A stretch of 64,000 nt of DNA from Clostridium sp. OF03-18AA. GTDB taxonomy: Bacteria > Bacillota > Clostridia > Lachnospirales > Lachnospiraceae. A model generated the notes under the pieces. The model did not search any database. It was given only the letters and a program-made list of their open reading frames with translations, and was not told where the DNA came from. The DNA lies in contig NZ_QUEP01000015.1 of assembly GCF_003478035.1 (NCBI RefSeq), positions 1 to 64,000 of the forward strand, in the 5' to 3' direction. Of the stretch, positions 24,080 through 32,991 are shown piece by piece (the first letter of the stretch is position 1; each line of letters opens with the position of its first letter). Made by a program: the position numbers and the translations under genes.

Positions 24080-25150
24080 ATGAGCACAAAAGTCAGATCA
24101 GTGTTAAAGAACAGCGGGATCGCGTTCGGGATCCTGGGAATCGCGACGGCATTTTGTTTTCTTGTCCAGCGGATCTCAGAATCAGACACGCATGTCCCGC
24201 TGTTGTTCGTTTTGGCGGTGTTGTTTGTGTCCCGCTTTACGGATGGATATGTTTATGGAATCGTCGCATCGATCATCGCTGTTTTCGGTGTGAACTATGT
24301 TTTTACATTCCCATATTTCAAACTGAACTTTGCGATCACGGGATACCCGCTGACCTTCGTCGCCATGTTGGCCGTAGCCTGCAGCGTCAGCGCCCTGACG
24401 ACCCAGATCAAAAAGCAGGAGCAGATGCGGCTGGAGGTCGAGAGGGAGAAGATGCGGGCGAATCTTCTGCGGGCGGTGTCCCACGATATCCGCACTCCGC
24501 TGACTTCCATTGTGGGATCCGCATCAGGAATCATCGACAACTATGATGCACTCTCAAAAGAAAATATTCTGGAACTTCTGGAAGATATGAAGTCTGAAGG
24601 ACAGTGGCTGGTCCGCATGGTGGAAAATCTGCTCTCGATCACGAGGATCGGGGATGGAACCGCAAGGATCCATAAGGAAGAGGAGCTGGTGGAGGAAGTC
24701 ATCAGCGGTGCTGTCACGAAATTCCGGAAACGGTTCCCGGATATCGAGGTGATCTCAAAGATCCCGGACGATGTCCTTCTTGTCCCAATGGATGCGATCC
24801 TGATCGAGCAGGTGATCGTAAATCTCCTGGAAAACTGCGTGCTCCACGCGGACGGTATGACAAAGATCTGGTTGATCGTGACGGAGGACGGGGACCAGGT
24901 GAAATTCTCCGTTGAGGATGACGGTGCCGGAATCGAGGAGTCCGTTCTTCCGAGAATGTTCGACGGAAGTTTCCAGTCGGAGGACGGAAAAGAGAGCGAT
25001 TCCAAGCGAAATATGGGAATCGGACTTTCGGTCTGCATGACCATCGTAAGAGCCCACGACGGAATCATGAAAGCAGAAAACAGAAAAGAAGGCGGTGCCA
25101 GAGTGATGTTCTGGCTGCCGAAAGGAGTGGACACGGAATATGGAGATTAA
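24080..25150 (+). CDS. Short KdpD-like sensor histidine kinase
   Basis: A 356-residue kinase. Residues 1-110 carry a DUF4118-like bundle of four helices, including VPLLFVLAVLFVSRFTDGYVYGIVAS and the FPYFKLNF motif seen in KdpD. A coiled linker leads to HisKA with the phospho-acceptor in AVSHDIRTPLTSIVG, then HATPase with NLLEN and DDGAGIEE. Full KdpD has N-terminal KdpD/USP domains that are absent here, and no kdpFABC genes are nearby. ATG 24080 follows GGAGG by seven bases; the frame is open 39 bases further upstream. It overlaps the response regulator by 11 bases. Confidence 0.9.
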   Translation: MSTKVRSVLKNSGIAFGILGIATAFCFLVQRISESDTHVPLLFVLAVLFVSRFTDGYVYGIVASIIAVFGVNYVFTFPYFKLNFAITGYPLTFVAMLAVACSVSALTTQIKKQEQMRLEVEREKMRANLLRAVSHDIRTPLTSIVGSASGIIDNYDALSKENILELLEDMKSEGQWLVRMVENLLSITRIGDGTARIHKEEELVEEVISGAVTKFRKRFPDIEVISKIPDDVLLVPMDAILIEQVIVNLLENCVLHADGMTKIWLIVTEDGDQVKFSVEDDGAGIEESVLPRMFDGSFQSEDGKESDSKRNMGIGLSVCMTIVRAHDGIMKAENRKEGGARVMFWLPKGVDTEYGD

Positions 25151-25847
25151 AGACAGAGTGCTGGTCGTGGAAGACGACAAGAGGATCAGCAATTTCATCA
25201 AGACAGTGCTGGAAGCGAACAATTACGATGTGATCGTCGCGCAGACGGGAGCGGAGGCATACAGCATGGTGACCTCCCAGTGTCCGGACGTGGTGATTTT
25301 AGACCTCGGTCTGCCGGACATGGACGGCATGAAGATCTTACAGGGCGTGCGGGAATGGTCCGCGATGCCGGTGATCGTTGTGTCGGCGAGAACCCATGAG
25401 AGGGATAAGGTGGAGGCGCTGGATCTCGGAGCTGACGATTACATCACGAAGCCTTTTGGAACATCCGAGCTTCTCGCAAGGATCCGCACCGCGATCCGTC
25501 ACACAAGGTCTGGGATCCCGAATCAGCCGGGCGGACAGACGGGAGTTTTTAAATCCGGCGGATTGACCATCGATTATGACAAGCACCGCGTGTTTATCGA
25601 CGGTGTGGACGCGGGGCTGACCCAGAACGAGTATAAAATTGTGAGTCTTCTTGGAAAGTATGCCGGGAAAGTCATGACTTACGACTATATTATTAAAGAG
25701 ATCTGGGGACCGAATATGAAGAACGATAACCGGATCCTTCGCGTGAATATGGCGAATATCCGGAGAAAGATCGAGAAGAATCCGGCGGAGCCGCAGTATA
25801 TTTTTACAGAGGTTGGCGTCGGATACCGGATCGTGGAGCCGGATTAG
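25140..25847 (+). CDS. OmpR-family response regulator, KdpE-like
   Basis: A 235-residue regulator. The receiver domain has the acidic pocket (VVEDD), the phospho-aspartate in VVILDLGLPDMDG and the lysine in DDYITKPFG. A winged-helix DNA-binding domain follows (LTQNEYKIVSLLGKYAGKVMTYDYIIKEIWG, ending FTEVGVGYRIVEPD). KdpE is the closest well-known relative. The start overlaps the kinase gene, so the pair is translated together. Targets are unknown; the upstream SulP gene is one candidate because of its position only. A terminator follows. Confidence 0.92.
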   Translation: MEIKDRVLVVEDDKRISNFIKTVLEANNYDVIVAQTGAEAYSMVTSQCPDVVILDLGLPDMDGMKILQGVREWSAMPVIVVSARTHERDKVEALDLGADDYITKPFGTSELLARIRTAIRHTRSGIPNQPGGQTGVFKSGGLTIDYDKHRVFIDGVDAGLTQNEYKIVSLLGKYAGKVMTYDYIIKEIWGPNMKNDNRILRVNMANIRRKIEKNPAEPQYIFTEVGVGYRIVEPD

Positions 25848-25891
25848 GACAGGATGCCGCGTTGCAGCGGAAAGGGAATAAGCTATGGTAA

Positions 25892-25940
25892 AAACACCTG
25901 TTGTGTCCTCTATAAATTTAGAGGGCAGCAGGTGCTTTTT
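25892..25940 (+). terminator. Terminator of the two-component operon
   Basis: Stem CACCTG (25895-25900)/CAGGTG (25929-25934) with inner CCTCTA/TAGAGG and five T residues. The 3' part doubles as the outer left arm of the next palindrome. Confidence 0.85.
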
Positions 25941-25986
25941 GTGTAATAGGGAATTCCGAGGAATTCCCTATTACACAAAAGGCACT
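25931..25986. repeat. 21-bp perfect palindrome with two-base loop
   Basis: Arms 25937-25957 and 25960-25980 are perfectly complementary (TTTTGTGTAATAGGG and onward), with only GA between them. Pairing continues outward to about 25931/25986 with wobbles. The dyad is large enough to form a cruciform in DNA or a very stable hairpin in RNA. Confidence 0.85.
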
Positions 25987-26045
25987 AACGTGCCAATGAT
26001 GTGCACTCGCGCGAAGATGTAGATTGTCGCAAGCGACCGCGCGAG
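25981..26045. repeat. Nested GC-rich hairpins next to the palindrome
   Basis: GGCAC/GTGCC (25981-25985/25990-25994) around TAAC, then CTCGCGCG/CGCGCGAG (26006-26013/26038-26045) enclosing GTCGC-AA-GCGAC (26026-26037). No reading frame here is convincing. It lies between the response regulator and the convergent pdaA gene. Confidence 0.65.
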
Positions 26046-26196
26046 GCGCGAGATATGCCAAGGCACATTCTTATTTATATTATATGTTCGAATGAAAGTT
26101 ACGTTTACAGGTGCTGCCGGTATGCGTGAAAATGTCAGCTTTCGCTGTATGAAGCTGGTGAACACTGCAGACCAGGGAATTTTAAACTTGCTGAAA

Positions 26197-27066
26197 TTAT
26201 TGTGTGGCAGCAGCCTTCCGGACAAGTTCATCCAATGTCCCGAACCGGTAGCCCATCTCCTCCCACTTCGTCAGCAGCTCATCGAGGATCGCCGCGTTTG
26301 TGGAGGAAGTACTGTGCAGAAGCACGATGGCACCCGGATGGATGCGGCCGAGAAGTTTTTTGAACGCTTCCTCCTTTGTGGGCTGCTGATCCTGATACCA
26401 GTCCACATAGGCGAGACTCCAGAAGAAGGTCTGATAGCCGAGAGCTTTTGCCATCTGAAGATTCGCTTTGCTGTATTTTCCCTGGGGCGGCCGGTAGTAT
26501 CTCCGCATGGTCTCTCCTGTGATCTCTGTGTAGCTTGTTTCGAGGCTTGAGAGCTCTTTCGCGAAGCTTTCCGGATCGCTGATCTTCGACATGTCCGGGT
26601 GGTGGTATGTATGGTTTGCGACAATATGCCCCTCGGAGACCATGCGTTTTACGAGGTCCGGGCTGGTCTCCAGGTAGTTTCCGACGACGAAAAACGCGGC
26701 GGGAACCTGATGTTTTTTCAGGGCGTCCAGGATCATGGGGGCATTGCCGTTCTCATATCCGGCGTCGAAGGTCAGGTAGATGACTTTCTCGCCGGAAAGA
26801 TCGGCGTACCAGGTGTTGTACTGCTTTAATTCATCTGCCGTGGCGTTAGCGACAGGCGGTTTTCCATCCTGCTGGAATGAGAGTCCCCAGTTTCCGTCCG
26901 CAGATGCCGGGACTGACGGAATGACGGTGGCGGCAAAAGCGCCGAGGACATAGGAGAGGGGGAGTAGGATGAGAGCCAGGAGAAGTGCGGCTGGACGGCT
27001 TCCTGCAAAAATCTGGTCATGATCGCGCGGAAATTTTTTTAAAAGACAGAAAAATGGAAATTTCAT
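26197..27066 (-). CDS. pdaA: PdaA-like polysaccharide deacetylase (spore cortex muramic delta-lactam)
   Basis: A 289-residue NodB-fold deacetylase. Residues 20-45 form a membrane anchor or signal. NWGLSFQQDGKPP is the hallmark lead-in of the delta-lactam-forming de-N-acetylases. The catalytic domain has LTFDAGYE (metal and base aspartates), the HTYHHPD zinc histidines, RYYRPPQGKYS and IVLLHS. PdaA removes acetyl from N-acetylmuramic acid so that cortex muramic lactam can form, which fits a spore former. AAAGGA precedes the start. It is transcribed toward the palindromes at 25931-26045. Confidence 0.88.
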   Translation of the reverse strand: MKFPFFCLLKKFPRDHDQIFAGSRPAALLLALILLPLSYVLGAFAATVIPSVPASADGNWGLSFQQDGKPPVANATADELKQYNTWYADLSGEKVIYLTFDAGYENGNAPMILDALKKHQVPAAFFVVGNYLETSPDLVKRMVSEGHIVANHTYHHPDMSKISDPESFAKELSSLETSYTEITGETMRRYYRPPQGKYSKANLQMAKALGYQTFFWSLAYVDWYQDQQPTKEEAFKKLLGRIHPGAIVLLHSTSSTNAAILDELLTKWEEMGYRFGTLDELVRKAAATQ

Positions 27067-27231
27067 GAAATGATATCCTTTTCATGTGGTTCCAGAGACG
27101 TGCAGATGTCTCATGGAACTGCTTTTTATAATATATTCCACCCCAGATATTTGTATTCCATCGCAAAATGTGGTAAGATGTGTTGGTGCGCGTAAAGCTG
27201 CCGGTTCGGCAGTATGAAAGGAGAGAAAAAA

Positions 27232-27849
27232 TTGAAGATTAGGATCCGGAGGATTCTTTTTCCAATACTGTTCTGTCTGGCGGTAGCATGTATCATTGAA
27301 CTTCCGCTTGCGCAGACAACGATTTTCGGGGACGACGTGATCTTATGGGATACCTTGTTCCGCTCAGTCATCGCGGTTCCGATGCTGGTACATCTTTATA
27401 GAGAGGATTCGGTGTTCAGGGGAAAAGAACACTGGAACGGAAAAATCGCGGTTGCGGCATTTTTCAGTGGCGCGGGAATATCTCTGGCGTTCGGCCTTGT
27501 GGTGAGAGCGCTTCAGATCTCTGGCGCGGCCCTGGCAGATGAGAGCCTGTTCACAGGAAATCTGTGGCTGGAGGCTGTGGTGCTTCTGGCGGCATCCCCG
27601 ATCCTTGAGGAATATTTTTTCCGCGGCGTTCTCTATGGAAGATGCAAGGAGCTTGTATCCGCCCCGGCGGCAGCATTTATGACCGCGGCGTTTTTCGGTG
27701 TGTTCCACTGGGACCTTGTGCAGGGAATCTACAGCTTCTTTATGGGGCTGATCCTGGCATATCTTATGGAAAAAACGAATACGGTGAAGGCACCGGTGGT
27801 GTTCCATTTCGCGGCGAATCTGGCGGCACTTGTTCTGGAGTTTTTTTAG
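27232..27849 (+). CDS. CPBP family intramembrane metalloprotease
   Basis: A 205-residue membrane protein with the CPBP/Rce1-like motifs EEYFFRGVLYGR (glutamate pair and arginine), FFGVFHWD (first histidine) and VVFHFAANL (second histidine), spread over about six helices. These enzymes are thought to cleave prenylated or bacteriocin-like substrates within the membrane. I start at TTG 27232 because AAAGGAG lies just upstream, inside the codons that follow ATG 27214, which would then be an unlikely start. It is divergent from pdaA. Confidence 0.85.
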   Translation: MKIRIRRILFPILFCLAVACIIELPLAQTTIFGDDVILWDTLFRSVIAVPMLVHLYREDSVFRGKEHWNGKIAVAAFFSGAGISLAFGLVVRALQISGAALADESLFTGNLWLEAVVLLAASPILEEYFFRGVLYGRCKELVSAPAAAFMTAAFFGVFHWDLVQGIYSFFMGLILAYLMEKTNTVKAPVVFHFAANLAALVLEFF

Positions 27850-27967
27850 CATGACGGAAAGAGTGTGCTTATATTTTGTATCAAAATCGGTCGGTTCCGG
27901 CGGTCCTGATGCCGCAAAGATGACGAAAAAGGCGGCAGATTGCCGTAAAATCGTAAGGGAATCGTAA

Positions 27968-27996
27968 TTGAATCACCAAAACCCAGATGATAAAAT
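27968..27996 (+). promoter_or_regulatory. Promoter for the DUF5722 gene
   Basis: TTGAAT (27968-27973) and TAAAAT (27991-27996) are 17 bases apart, 34 bases before the start codon. Confidence 0.6.
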
Positions 27997-28029
27997 AGTC
28001 TAGGCAAAAAAGAAAGGCGGGAAAACGAC

Positions 28030-29691
28030 ATGAAAAAAAGAACATTATTCCGCAGTGGTGCGGCGTTTCTTATGGGACTTCTGATGACCGCAGCGGTGGG
28101 ATGTTTCACAAGCTTTGCTTATGACAGCGCAAGGCTGAAGGCTTGTTCAGTAGAGAACGGAAACAGCATTTCCGTCACAGGAACAGCTACGACCGGCGCT
28201 TTAAATGAGGGGGAAACTCCGGATGATGGCTATTATTATCTGTTCGAGCTTCACCCATATGAGTCTGAGATAGGCTCCAGAACGGACTACATCGCATGGA
28301 GCAACAAATCCGACAAGTTAAAATTCACCTTAAAATACAGCGGTGATTCCACAGATACGATGCTCTATTCCAGATTTGTGGTTGCGTTAAAGACCGGCAG
28401 CACCTACACACCGATCAGCAATGCGATCTATGTGACGAATCCGGGCGACGTTGCAAAGTTCCGCGAGGATTACCCGGAGCCGATGAGCAAAAAAGGACTT
28501 CTGATCCAGCTTGATATGCTCGGCGACGCGCTGAACCTGGGTGTAAAGCACACGACGGTCAATATCCCGTATCACCAGCTTGTGGGCGGCAATTTAAAGT
28601 ACAAATACAACGGAAAGACCTACAACTTCAACGGTGATCTCATCAAGGATTATGATAAGATGATCAGTGCGTTCTCTGCAAAAGGAATCGTTGTGACGGC
28701 GATCCTTTTAAATGGCTGGAACGACAGCTACCCGGAGCTTCACGAAGCCGGGCTTGCGAAGAGAAAGGAAGCTTTCTACTACGGTTTTAATGTCTCCACG
28801 GAGCAGGGATATGAGACGACCCGTGCGCTGCTCTCCTTTATGGCAGAGCGCTATTCCGGTGCCCACGATGACTACGGCCGTGTCAGCAACTGGATCGTCG
28901 GAAATGAGATCAACAACAACTTAAACTGGAACTACACCGGTCCGATGGATATCGATTCCTATACAAAGCTCTATTCAAAGGTATTCCGTGTGGCCTACAC
29001 GGCAATCAAGAGCCAGAGCCGGAACGCGCGGGTCTTCTTCTCCACAGACTATGAGTGGAAGCGCGCAAACTCCAACCTGATGTACGGCGCAAAGGATTTT
29101 ATTGACCGCTTCAACGCCGATATCCGTGACGAGGGAAATATCGAGTGGGGACTTGCCTACCACCCGTACCCGCATCCGATGACAGAGCCGGAGTTCTGGG
29201 ATGATGATCAGACGGGCGCTGTCAACAATACAGAAGATTCGCCGGTGGTAAACTTTAAAAACCTCAACGTCCTGACGGATTACTTCCAGAAGGACATCAT
29301 GCGCGATGCAGGCGGAAATGTCCGCCATATCATTCTCTCTGAGGAGGGCTTTACCTCAAAGAGCGCGACCCGTGGAGACGTCTATGATATCCAGGCAGCG
29401 GCATTTGCCTACGCGTACTATCTTGTGGACAACAACCCGTATATCGACGCGTTTATCTTAAACCGTCAGGTCGATGCGGTGATCGAGGTAGAGCAGTCCT
29501 GCTCGTTTGGTCTCTGGACAGTTGACATGTCAAGCCCGAACAGGGTCATCGCCGTTATGCCGAAGAATATTTACAACGTATTTAAATATATTGATACAAA
29601 TAAATCTCTGAAGTATACGGAATTCGCGAAGAAGATCATCGGAATCAACAAGTGGAGCGATGTGATCCCGGGATTTAAGCTGCAGGAATAA
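28030..29691 (+). CDS. Secreted DUF5722 protein, glycoside-hydrolase-like
   Basis: A 553-residue exported protein with a clear signal peptide (KKR, then a hydrophobic stretch, cleavage near FTSFA-YD). Residues 35-145 form a beta-rich domain. The rest reads like a TIM-barrel: GVKHTTVNIPYHQL, VVTAILLNGW, SNWIVGNEINNN (candidate acid/base in GNE), FSTDYEW, LAYHPYPHPM and IILSEEGF (candidate nucleophile E). The pair of strand-end glutamates matches clan GH-A enzymes, but no substrate is known to me for this family. It has its own promoter and terminator. Confidence 0.8.
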   Translation: MKKRTLFRSGAAFLMGLLMTAAVGCFTSFAYDSARLKACSVENGNSISVTGTATTGALNEGETPDDGYYYLFELHPYESEIGSRTDYIAWSNKSDKLKFTLKYSGDSTDTMLYSRFVVALKTGSTYTPISNAIYVTNPGDVAKFREDYPEPMSKKGLLIQLDMLGDALNLGVKHTTVNIPYHQLVGGNLKYKYNGKTYNFNGDLIKDYDKMISAFSAKGIVVTAILLNGWNDSYPELHEAGLAKRKEAFYYGFNVSTEQGYETTRALLSFMAERYSGAHDDYGRVSNWIVGNEINNNLNWNYTGPMDIDSYTKLYSKVFRVAYTAIKSQSRNARVFFSTDYEWKRANSNLMYGAKDFIDRFNADIRDEGNIEWGLAYHPYPHPMTEPEFWDDDQTGAVNNTEDSPVVNFKNLNVLTDYFQKDIMRDAGGNVRHIILSEEGFTSKSATRGDVYDIQAAAFAYAYYLVDNNPYIDAFILNRQVDAVIEVEQSCSFGLWTVDMSSPNRVIAVMPKNIYNVFKYIDTNKSLKYTEFAKKIIGINKWSDVIPGFKLQE

Positions 29692-29716
29692 TTCAAAAGA
29701 ATAAAGCTGGTATTTT

Positions 29717-29760
29717 GATCCGGCAGGGCACTTTCAGATATGTGTTCTGCCGGATCTTTT
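29717..29760 (+). terminator. Terminator after the DUF5722 gene
   Basis: GATCCGGCAG (29717-29726) pairs with CTGCCGGATC (29747-29756) and is followed by TTTT. Confidence 0.85.
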
Positions 29761-29791
29761 CGCTTACAAATGCCAGTTTTACGGGATTTTA

Positions 29792-29820
29792 TTGACAAAA
29801 TCCTGACGAGGGCTTATAAT
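29792..29820 (+). promoter_or_regulatory. Perfect consensus promoter for the DUF6465 gene
   Basis: TTGACA (29792-29797) and TATAAT (29815-29820) with a 17-base spacer. This predicts strong expression. Confidence 0.8.
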
Positions 29821-29905
29821 GCGCTATGACAATTACTTAGCACGACAACTCAGGAAATGGCAGGAAACAGTTTGGTGTGTCAACATTTTTCGGGAGGATA
29901 TCATT

Positions 29906-30307
29906 ATGGCAAAGAAGAACCCAATCGCAGCCGCAGCAAAGAAAATGGCTGCAGCACCGGTTAGCAATAACACTGTAGAAGCAGAGGCAGCAGTTAAGGC
30001 AGAAGCAAAGGCTGAGGCTCCAAAGGCAGAAACCAAGAAGGCAGAGGAGCCGAAGAAGGAGACTGCAAAGAAAGCTCCGGCAAAGAGAACAGCAGCAAAG
30101 GACATCAAGACATCCGTAGTTGTACAGTTCGCCGGCAAGGAAGTTGCAGAGAAAGATCTCATCGCGGCTGTTAAGAAGGCCTACACAAAGAAAGGCAATA
30201 AAGTCGGCGATATCAAGACCATCGAGATCTATGTTAAGCCGGAAGAGAGCGCTGCTTACTATGTAGTAAACGGTGTCGGCGCGGATGATTACAAGATCGA
30301 ACTGTAA
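29906..30307 (+). CDS. DUF6465 family protein, Ala/Lys-rich
   Basis: A 133-residue protein starting at ATG 29906 behind GGGAGG. The first 65 residues are almost only Ala, Lys, Glu and Pro (KKAEEPKKETAKKAPAKRTAA) and should be disordered and basic, like histone H1 tails. The C-terminal 65 residues (VVVQFAGKEVAEKDLIAAVK, then IYVKPEESAAYYVVNG) form the compact DUF6465 domain found in Lachnospiraceae. Function is unknown; the tail suggests nucleic-acid or polyanion contact. The ideal promoter implies an abundant protein. Confidence 0.82.
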   Translation: MAKKNPIAAAAKKMAAAPVSNNTVEAEAAVKAEAKAEAPKAETKKAEEPKKETAKKAPAKRTAAKDIKTSVVVQFAGKEVAEKDLIAAVKKAYTKKGNKVGDIKTIEIYVKPEESAAYYVVNGVGADDYKIEL

Positions 30308-30383
30308 TCAGAGTTTCAAAGAAACAGATTTACGGACTGCTGCAGATAGAGACTACGGTCTGTAAAAGAGCAGAGACTAAGAA

Positions 30384-30419
30384 AGAGCGTCCGCCGGGAT
30401 TTTCCCGACGGGCGCTTTT
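30384..30419 (+). terminator. Terminator after the DUF6465 gene
   Basis: A stem built from AGCGTCCGCCGGGA and CCCGACGGGCGCT around a T-rich loop, followed by TTTT. The start of rsmF is only 15 bases on, so that gene is reached by readthrough or an overlapping promoter. Confidence 0.75.
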
Positions 30420-30433
30420 GAGATCAGGAGACT

Positions 30434-31930
30434 ATGGAAAAAGAGAAGAAGATTAAGCTTCCGGAAGCATTCGTGAAAAAGATGGAGAAGCTTCTTGGCA
30501 GTGACGCGGAACCGTTTTTTGAAAGTTATGACGCGGAGCGGAAATTCGGTCTGCGGGTCAATCCGTTAAAACAGAAAAATGGCTGGACGGCAGAGGCGGG
30601 AACGCCTCTGGAAGAATACCTGGGAGGACTTGCAAAAGTTCCCTGGGCGAAGGAAGGATTCTACTACGAGGCAGATATGCGCCCGGGACGTCATCCGTTC
30701 CATGAGGCGGGGGCATACTATATTCAGGAACCAAGTGCCATGTCCACAGCGGAGGCATTAGCCCCAAAGCCCGGGGAGCGGATTCTGGATCTCTGTGCGG
30801 CACCCGGAGGAAAATCCACCCATCTTGCGGGAAAAATGGGCGGACAGGGGCTTTTAATCTGCAATGAGATCCATCCGGCCCGGGCAAAGATCCTGTCCCA
30901 GAATATCGAGCGCCTCGGTATCGGAAATGCGGTGGTGACGAACATGGATCCGTTTCAGCTTGCACCGGCGTTTCCGGAGTTTTTTGATGGGATCGTGGTG
31001 GACGCGCCCTGTTCCGGAGAAGGAATGTTCCGAAAGGATGAGAATGCCAGAAATGAGTGGAGCCCGGACCATGTCAAACAGTGTGCAGGGCTTCAGGACG
31101 GAATTCTGGACTGCGCGGCAGTCATGTTAAAAGATGGCGGACGGATCGCATATTCTACCTGTACATTTTCACCAGAGGAGAATGAACAGAGTGTAGCGAG
31201 ATTTCTCTCGCGCCATCCGGAATTTTCTGTGGAAAAGCCGGAACTTGCGAAGTACTTTTCAGCAGGACATCCGGAGTGGGCAGACGGGAACGAAGAACTG
31301 AAAAAGACAGTCAGGATCTGGCCGCATCTGGCGGATGGGGAAGGTCATTTTCTGGCACTGCTTGTGAAAGGGGAGAGTTCCGGGGACACTGTGACGGAGG
31401 CAGACAGTCAGAACGCTGCAAAGATCGTGGAAAAGCGGAAGAAGGGCAGCAGGAAAGACAATAGAAAAGATGATGGCGCCCTTTCTGAGGCAGTCTCCGC
31501 ATTCCGTGAGTTTGAAAAAGAGAACCTGACGGATGCAGAGGAGCTGGAAGACAGAAAGAAATTTCTGCTGTTTGGAGAAAATCTCTACCTCGTTCCGGAG
31601 ATGATGCCGGATCTTAAGGGGCTCAGGGTCTTAAGACCGGGGTTACATCTTGGAACAGCAAAAAAGGGCAGGCTTGAACCGTCCCATGCTCTGGCCCTGT
31701 TTTTAAAGAAAGAGGAAGTGAAGCAGACGGTGGAGGTCGGTTTTGGGGCTCTTGCCTTGAAATATCTCCGCGGAGAGACGCTGCGGGAGGAAGATTTTGA
31801 AAATCAGGGAATCCCGGCAAAAGGCTGGGTCCTTGTGACGACCGGCGGCATGTCACTTGGGTTTGCGAAAGCAGCCGGAGGAATGCTCAAGAACCATTAT
31901 CCGAAGGGCTTGAGGATTCAGGGAGGCTGA
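30434..31930 (+). CDS. rsmF: RsmF/RsmB-like 16S rRNA m5C methyltransferase
   Basis: A 498-residue NOL1/NOP2/Sun-family enzyme. S-adenosylmethionine binding is in DLCAAPGGKSTHLA, the catalytic cysteines are in DAPCSGEGMF (TC-type site) and YSTCTFSPEEN. A Ser/Lys/Arg-rich linker (near 320-350) separates a C-terminal RsmF-type RNA-binding part. It should methylate a cytosine of 16S rRNA. It converges on the pseudouridine synthase gene with a gap of 14 bases, leaving no room for a classical terminator. Confidence 0.88.
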   Translation: MEKEKKIKLPEAFVKKMEKLLGSDAEPFFESYDAERKFGLRVNPLKQKNGWTAEAGTPLEEYLGGLAKVPWAKEGFYYEADMRPGRHPFHEAGAYYIQEPSAMSTAEALAPKPGERILDLCAAPGGKSTHLAGKMGGQGLLICNEIHPARAKILSQNIERLGIGNAVVTNMDPFQLAPAFPEFFDGIVVDAPCSGEGMFRKDENARNEWSPDHVKQCAGLQDGILDCAAVMLKDGGRIAYSTCTFSPEENEQSVARFLSRHPEFSVEKPELAKYFSAGHPEWADGNEELKKTVRIWPHLADGEGHFLALLVKGESSGDTVTEADSQNAAKIVEKRKKGSRKDNRKDDGALSEAVSAFREFEKENLTDAEELEDRKKFLLFGENLYLVPEMMPDLKGLRVLRPGLHLGTAKKGRLEPSHALALFLKKEEVKQTVEVGFGALALKYLRGETLREEDFENQGIPAKGWVLVTTGGMSLGFAKAAGGMLKNHYPKGLRIQGG

Positions 31931-31944
31931 CGGAACCTGTTTCG

Positions 31945-32865
31945 TTAAAAGACAGGCCCTTCCGGATTTTTGATGTCCGGAAACAGGTTCTGCATATCCT
32001 GCGGCAGCGGAGCAGAGAATTCAAGCTTCTCCCCGGTCGCAGGGTGGGAAAAGCTCAGATAGGTGGAATGAAGCGGCTGGCGGTCGATCAGACGGTAGTC
32101 CGGGCAGTAGAGAAAATCCCCCGGCAGCGGGTGCCCGATGGCTTTCATATGGACGCGGATCTGGTGCGTTCTTCCGGTCTCCAGCAGGAGACGGATGAAC
32201 GAGAGGTCGGCGTCCTTGTTGTATGCAATAGTCTGATAATGGGTCACGGCAGCATCACCCCGCTCCGGATCGCAGACGCGCTCAATGGTAGAGCCGTCTT
32301 TTCTGGCGATCGGAAGGTCAATGGTGCCGGAGTCAGCTGTCTTTCCGGAAACGATGGCGGCGTATTCCCTGTGGATCGCATGATCCTTCACGGCATCTGA
32401 TAGAATACAGGAGCTGTAGGGATTTTTTGCCAGAAGTATAAGCCCGGAGGTATCCCGGTCCAGACGGTTCACGGCGCGGAATACGAACGGTGTCTCCTCA
32501 TTCCTGTAATACCAGGCGATCGCGTTTGCCAGCGTGTTCTCGTAATGTCCCTGAGACGGGTGGACCGGCATTCCGGCAGGTTTGTCGATCACGAGGACAT
32601 GTTCGTCTTCATAGACGACAGAGAGATCCGCAGGAACCGGAACGATCTGTTCAGAAGCTTTTTTCTCTGTAACATGGACGTCCAGGCAGTCCTCCGGCTG
32701 GAGGACTGTGTTGGAAAAGACGGTTTTCCCATTTAGGAAGAAACTTTCCGCGGTGTTCCGCAGGTGGACCACAAGGCGGGATGAATAGCCGGAATCCAGA
32801 AGAAATGCAGCGATGGACCGGCCGCTTTCCGATTCGGTGATTTTGTAGGTTAAAATTACATTCAT
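31945..32865 (-). CDS. RluA/RluD family pseudouridine synthase
   Basis: A 306-residue enzyme with an N-terminal S4-like region (residues 1-75), then the catalytic domain: VYEDEHVLVIDKPAGMPVHP, the aspartate motif NRLDRDTSGLILLAK and the RTHQIRVHM closing motif. It isomerises uridine in rRNA or tRNA; which site cannot be told from sequence. AAAGGATATTTC precedes ATG 32865. Confidence 0.9.
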   Translation of the reverse strand: MNVILTYKITESESGRSIAAFLLDSGYSSRLVVHLRNTAESFFLNGKTVFSNTVLQPEDCLDVHVTEKKASEQIVPVPADLSVVYEDEHVLVIDKPAGMPVHPSQGHYENTLANAIAWYYRNEETPFVFRAVNRLDRDTSGLILLAKNPYSSCILSDAVKDHAIHREYAAIVSGKTADSGTIDLPIARKDGSTIERVCDPERGDAAVTHYQTIAYNKDADLSFIRLLLETGRTHQIRVHMKAIGHPLPGDFLYCPDYRLIDRQPLHSTYLSFSHPATGEKLEFSAPLPQDMQNLFPDIKNPEGPVF

Positions 32866-32991
32866 GAAATATCCTTTTTGATAAAATACGGGCAGTCAGC
32901 AGATTTCATTGTACCACAGGAAAAATTGCGCGGCAAGTCTTAGAAAGCAGACGCATATGTTGTGATAAATATGCATCGGAAGTCCTGAAAC

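Noticed and set aside
26092..26550. Plus-strand 152-codon frame beyond the nested hairpins
   Set aside because: Most of it is antisense to pdaA, and the first part has no ribosome site.
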